Assembly (NCBI GenBank): GCA_012184525.1
Contig: WOFQ01000017.1
Location: forward strand, 62,001-126,000
DNA: 64,000 nt
From: Xenoacremonium recifei
Lineage: Eukaryota > Ascomycota > Sordariomycetes > Hypocreales > Nectriaceae
Direction of reading: 5' to 3'
This document shows positions 59,705-64,000 of this stretch, in pieces; position 1 is the stretch's first letter; each line of letters starts with the position of its first letter. A program made the position numbers and the translations under genes. A model generated the notes under the pieces. That model did no database searches, had not been told where the DNA came from, and worked only from the letters and a program-made list of their open reading frames with translations.

Positions 59705-61381
59705 TCACACGGCTTTGCTAGTCTTGCGGGTCATGACCTTGGTCACGGCGTGGCGAATAGTCACCCCAGCCTTCTCGACGTCCTTCTTGGACAGGGCCGA
59801 TGTGATGCAGACCCTGAGCGCCGGCTGAGGGAACCAGCTGCTGTCGCGCGGCTTGATGGCATGCGAAAAGGGCCGCGTCTTGGTCCGAGTGATCATGACG
59901 CCATTGGTGAGACACTATCAGAGCGAGCAGTTAGACATGAGACCCAACTTGTATCCGTGGATCAATCAATCAATCTCTTACCTCTTCAACGCAGTCCAGG
60001 AAGATGCGCTCCTGGTCCTCCAGGGTCAGCCTTCGTGACTTTACCACATCCGGCTTCAGGACAAGCAGCATGATGGGGTTCTCGACGTCGCTGGTGCACA
60101 TAACCCAGTCACTCCGAGGATCGAGCTGGGTTCGCATCGCTTTGATGTTCTCGCGGCACTGAGTCAGGATATCCGGGTTCGACTGGAGCAGGTTGAGCGT
60201 CTCGCTGGCCGTCACAGCCAACATGGCGGGAAGCGCGGCCGAGTACGTGTAAGCCGACGACGTGATGCGCTGATGCTCGACGACGTCCTTGGGGCCAGCG
60301 CAGAAGCCACCGCCCGCGCAAAGGGGCCCGGCGAGCGACCCGATGATCATGTCAACCTGCTGGGGGTCCACGTTCTGGGCCTCGGTCAGGCCACGACCAG
60401 TCCGTCCCAACACGCCAAACGACCATGTCTCGTCCAGGATGATGCGGAACTTGTGCCTCTCCTTGAGTTCAACCAGCTTGGGAAGGTCCGTCGCGTCGCC
60501 CGTCAGCTCAAAGAGGCCCTCAGTCACGACAAAGCGCCTAGTCAGCCTCTTGGCCTTAGCCTGCTCCTTGACAACCGCCTTCATGACGCGCTCGAGGTCC
60601 TCCATGTCTCCATGCTCAAACCACTTGATGTTGCTTCGCGAAACCTCCAGGCCCTTGCGAATCGAGTAGTTGACTTCCTTGTCGGCGATGATGACGTCTC
60701 CACGCTTACAGAAAGAAGGGATCACGCTAGAAATGGTTGAGAAGGACTGGGCGTAGACAATGCATCCCTCGGTGCCAAGATAGGCCGCGATGTCGGCCTC
60801 AGTTTTCATGTGCACGTCTTGGGTACCGTAGAACTGCGGCGGGCCACAGGGACCGACACCGTAGGTGCGCAGGACCTGCACCGCCTTGTCCTTGATCTGC
60901 TCGTTGCCGTTGAAGTTGTAAAAGTTGTAAGAGGCGAGGTTCGTAGCGGTCCGGCCGTTGGAGAGTTTCACTTTGGGTCCGGTAGGTCTACATTCGGCGG
61001 TCAGATCCTATAGTATAGTAGAGCAATATCTAGCAAGCATCGTACGTACCCAACCAGCACTGGCAGGCGCTCGCTCTCGGCAATCTCGAGGGGTGTCTGC
61101 TCAGCAACCAGAGGCTCCGGGGCCCAATCTTCGACGAGCTCTTCAATTTCATCCTCTCTGAGCTTGACAAAGTTGCGCTTGTGCGTCGAGTACGGCGGCG
61201 CCATCAGATATCGAATGAAGAACAGGAACAGCACCAGCTCGATGACCGACCGCACAGGGTCATTCTGGTAACTGGACTGGATGTATCGGCTCAGAACGGC
61301 AGATCCCGGGACCTTCTGGAAGGCCTCGGCCGCCTGCTCGCGCAGCTGAGCCAGCTGGACTTGGAGCGCATCGAGCTCCAT
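59705..61381 (-). CDS. lcb1: Serine palmitoyltransferase subunit 1 (Lcb1)
   Basis: Exons 61381-61050, 60987-59982 and 59914-59705 give 515 residues. An N-terminal membrane helix (SVIELVLFLFFIRYLMAPPY) is followed by HKRNFVKLREDEIEELVEDW. The join LPVLVGPTGPKVKL crosses intron 1. The aminotransferase fold follows with NLASYNFYNFNG, YGTQDVHMKTE, RFVVTEGLFELTGDATDLP and DETWSFGVLGRTGRG. The pyridoxal lysine of Lcb2 is absent, as expected for Lcb1. With Lcb2 the enzyme condenses serine and palmitoyl-CoA at the ER, the first step of sphingolipid synthesis. It lies on the same strand as the glucan synthase gene, 783 bp away. The start at 61381 is the first ATG in the conserved region. The identification is secure. 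Confidence 0.96.
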
Positions 61382-62164
61382 GGTCGCGTCGGACGTTGTC
61401 GTAACAGAAGATGTGGAAGGGAAGGCGAGATGTTCACGACGTCGGTTTGGTTTGATGAAACATGGAGGGAGGAAAGGGTCATGGAAGAGCCAGCGTCGGG
61501 AAGTCGTCAATTCCCGGCGCCGCCTGTCCAGGGGCGCGCGCCATGTGATTGGACCGAGTCTCTAGTACGCTGACCGGCCACTTCCTACTCCAGAGGGCTT
61601 AGCTCTGTAACAATAAAAAAAATATGAAAATACAGAGACTCGCCCGGAGCACTCGGAACATCATTAATTACAGGGCCATCTCCCCATCCAATCCTTCTGT
61701 ATGTCCATCTCCAGAGGCCTCCAGAACTACCTAGGGCATATTGCCCATCTCGCTTCTACTATTCCTCATGACAAGTCACAATTGATTCTCACATTCACGG
61801 GACTTTGATGTTCAAGCTTGGTTGTTTTTGATCTTTGACTTTTCTTTCATTAACCGCATTATTAAGTAGAATGATTTGACCCGTCGCAACATTGTGTTTC
61901 CTCGCTCCCCTTCTATGACTAGGTAGATACACTAATTCTCAAAAGACAAGACACAATCTTTACTTGTCGTGGGGAACGCCTCCAGTTTGACGGTTGCCGA
62001 TATGAAAAGATGTGAAGAAACAAAAAATAACAACAACATGAGTGCAAGTCTAGTTGATTTCCGCATCAGGTCCGCCCCCTCGCCGTTCGTCGGCTCCCCT
62101 TTCCACACGTGACAGATGCTTCACCTGTTTGCATGTGTCCACCTACTCATACATATCATCCAAC
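61382..62164. other. Intergenic: lcb1 promoter, fks1 3' flank
   Basis: 783 bp without a gene; an A-rich tract near 61,612 and an AT-rich middle part. Confidence 0.45.
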
Positions 62165-64000
62165 TTAGAAAAGTCGGATCTTGCCAGTCGCTGATGCTGA
62201 AGATCCGCTCGTTGAAGACCCGGTGCTGCCGGCTCCAGTGTAGTCAGCCGCGCCAGTACCCGTCTGTTGGGTGCCGTTGGTGTTGTCGTTATTCAGATCG
62301 TTGGGTTGCATCAGTCTGAAACCCGCAATATCTGACAGCGAGCTGGTGAGGCTGTCCGGAATCATCTTGCCCGCCACCGCGGGACCGACGATGAGCGCAA
62401 TGAAGACGACCAACAGCACAAAGTACAGGATGGCAAATCGAATCACACGTCTGCGTCGAAGCTTCGACTGCTTCATCGAGTAGATGGGAGGACGGATTTG
62501 TCGGCTGGAACAGAGTTAGTTTCGTTAAGCCAAAAGAGAACATAAATAATAGTAACATACCTTGGTCGAAGCCAGAAGAGCATCATGGAGTGGAGCATAT
62601 CAACCTTGGGGATCAGGATGATAGGCACCATCATGAACAGCAGCCAGTGGCCGAGAACAAAGTCAGCGGCGAACATGCTGAGCTCAGTGATCTTGCAAAG
62701 GAATTCTCGAGCAGGCTGAGACATCGAGTGCCATCCCATCGAGTACCACTTTCCAGTCCAGAAGGCAATGTTGGCCGTGTCCGACTTGAATTCTCGGGTC
62801 AGGGTCAGCGAGACGATCAGCTTAATCAGGAATCGCTGGAGGGCTGTGACGGCGATCATGCCGGCCAGTGTTCGCGTGAAGTTGAAGCCTTCCAGAAGGA
62901 ACATGGCCTCAAAGACGAGAAGCAGGAAGATAACCGCGATCGCGTGAGCAATAGCAGCCAACACACTACCAAACTTCTTGCAGCACATGCTAAGCACGGG
63001 ACCCATACAGCAAGCCATTCCGAACATGGCACCGAGCACTCCGGCGTTGACGGCAACAGGAGCAAAGGCGATGATGAGAACGCGGACCAAGGAGTCCGTG
63101 GCCTCGATCGTCTTGCCCTTGTTTTTGGCTTGAGTGACACCAGTTTGCGCATTGATGAAAAGGTACGGGATAACAGTGACCACGGCAAATAGCAGAGGAG
63201 CCAGGATCTCGCCGAAGAAGATGTTGGCAATAGCGGCGCGAGGAACATCGGCTGACATCTTGCCCGACGGGTCACCCAAGGTCTTGCGCTTGTAACCAGT
63301 AATTCGGGTTCGCGACAGACGGCAGTACGAAATCCAGGACGAGGCGTGGCTTCGAGAGTTACCACGAGAGAGCCAGCGGAGGAAGTCTCGGTAATCGATG
63401 AAGAAGTCGTTCCACGCGTACTGGTGAGGGTTGTAGATGAAAGGCGAGATGGTAAGCGCAAGAAGGGTGATCCAGAAATACGTCAACGCGGCTTGCCAGA
63501 CTGTCAGAGTTGCGAACAGCAGCATCAGGAGCAATCGCGCGCCGAAGTAGATCGCCGGCCCAGCGAATCGTGAATACAAGACACCGAACGGAATGCGGGC
63601 GGTAGCGAAACCTCGACCTGTACCGATGTAGCGAGCGCCGCCGAACGAAAGATCCTGCTGCACGGAGTTCGCATAGATCTGAGTGACGAAGACTTCGAAA
63701 AACAGCGAGAGAGAGAAGAACTGCTTGGCAAATCGAAGACCAGCACGCCAGAAGCCTCGCTCCATCGCCTCCTGTACGATAAGCGGGATGAAGGAGAGGA
63801 ACAGCACGAAGAAGATAGACAAAATGCATCGATACACCCAATCCGTCAAAGCCGGTGTGTTTTGGCATCCAGTAGGGAAAAGAGGGTCGGTGATGGGAAC
63901 GTTTCGGTTGTACTTGCAAGGAGTCGTCTCGTGGCGAAGAGCGCCCAGGTTGACAAGAGTGATCATAAACATCTGAACGGAGAACATAATGAACATGTTG
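62165..64000 (-). CDS. fks1: 1,3-beta-glucan synthase catalytic subunit Fks1 (C-terminal part)
   Basis: Exons 64000-62561 (continuing beyond the window) and 62504-62165 give the last 592 residues. Conserved segments are MFIMFSVQMFMITLVNLGAL, GGARYIGTGRGFATARIPF, YNPHQYAWNDFFIDYRDFLR, TREFKSD..AFWTGKWY and, across the splice, FWLRPSRQIRPPIYSMKQ. Several membrane helices are visible. This is the GT48 enzyme that polymerises UDP-glucose into the main wall glucan and is the echinocandin target. The second hot-spot region reads DWVYRCIL (63843-63820), different from yeast DWVRRYTL. The intron is 56 bp with a GTATGT donor and CCAG acceptor. The last exon holds one helix and a Thr/Gly/Ser-rich tail. 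The identification is secure; the N-terminal two thirds are outside the window. Confidence 0.96.

Overview
The window is nuclear DNA of a filamentous ascomycete, most likely a sordariomycete and possibly a hypocrealean (the placement is inference from gene content, not a tree). Nearly every gene is split by short introns of about 48-133 bp with GTRNGT-type donors and, where I looked, CTNAY-like branch sites. Gene content is typically fungal: 1,3-beta-glucan synthase, GH17 glucanase, a Sel1-repeat chitin synthase regulator, White Collar-1 and a ferric reductase. Twenty protein genes can be modelled. I see no tRNA or rRNA gene, no CRISPR array and no intact transposon.

Layout. Bases 1-13,000 hold accessory and metabolic genes: a gelsolin/severin-type actin protein (cut by the window start), a signal-peptide ferric reductase, an AtuA/DUF1446 protein, a classical short-chain dehydrogenase, a GFA/CENP-V zinc protein and an EI24/Rrt8-type membrane protein. 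From 13,863 to 18,690 there is a giant secreted Gly/Pro-repeat surface protein, followed by an MCT-type MFS transporter and the chitin synthase regulator. From 28,280 to 48,943 the genes are core housekeeping: Rpn12, alpha-COP, UGGT, WC-1 and an importin-beta of the Kap121/IPO5 type. From 51,023 to the end come Sds23 (CBS domains), a NYN-domain protein, a small secreted cysteine-rich protein, a GH17 glucanase, serine palmitoyltransferase subunit Lcb1 and the C-terminal third of Fks1 (cut by the window end).

How genes relate. Three genes act on cell-wall polymers (chitin synthase regulator, GH17, Fks1), with sphingolipid synthesis (Lcb1) beside Fks1. Alpha-COP (vesicle coat) and UGGT (ER folding checkpoint) are divergent across 703 bp and may share a promoter. 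The remaining neighbours look unrelated, as is usual in fungal genomes.

Most interesting signals. (1) The chitin synthase regulator gains a C-terminal CVLM prenylation box only if a 55-bp intron is removed to reach a 12-nt last exon; retention gives a different, non-prenylated tail. (2) A 1,559-residue secreted protein combines GGVP minisatellite repeats, six near-complete TTC..GPDGLPT..DSTW repeats, a dibasic processing site and a separate C-terminal domain. (3) A 90-residue secreted 7-cysteine protein is an effector-like candidate. Exon models were built by hand from splice signals and reading-frame continuity, without transcript data.
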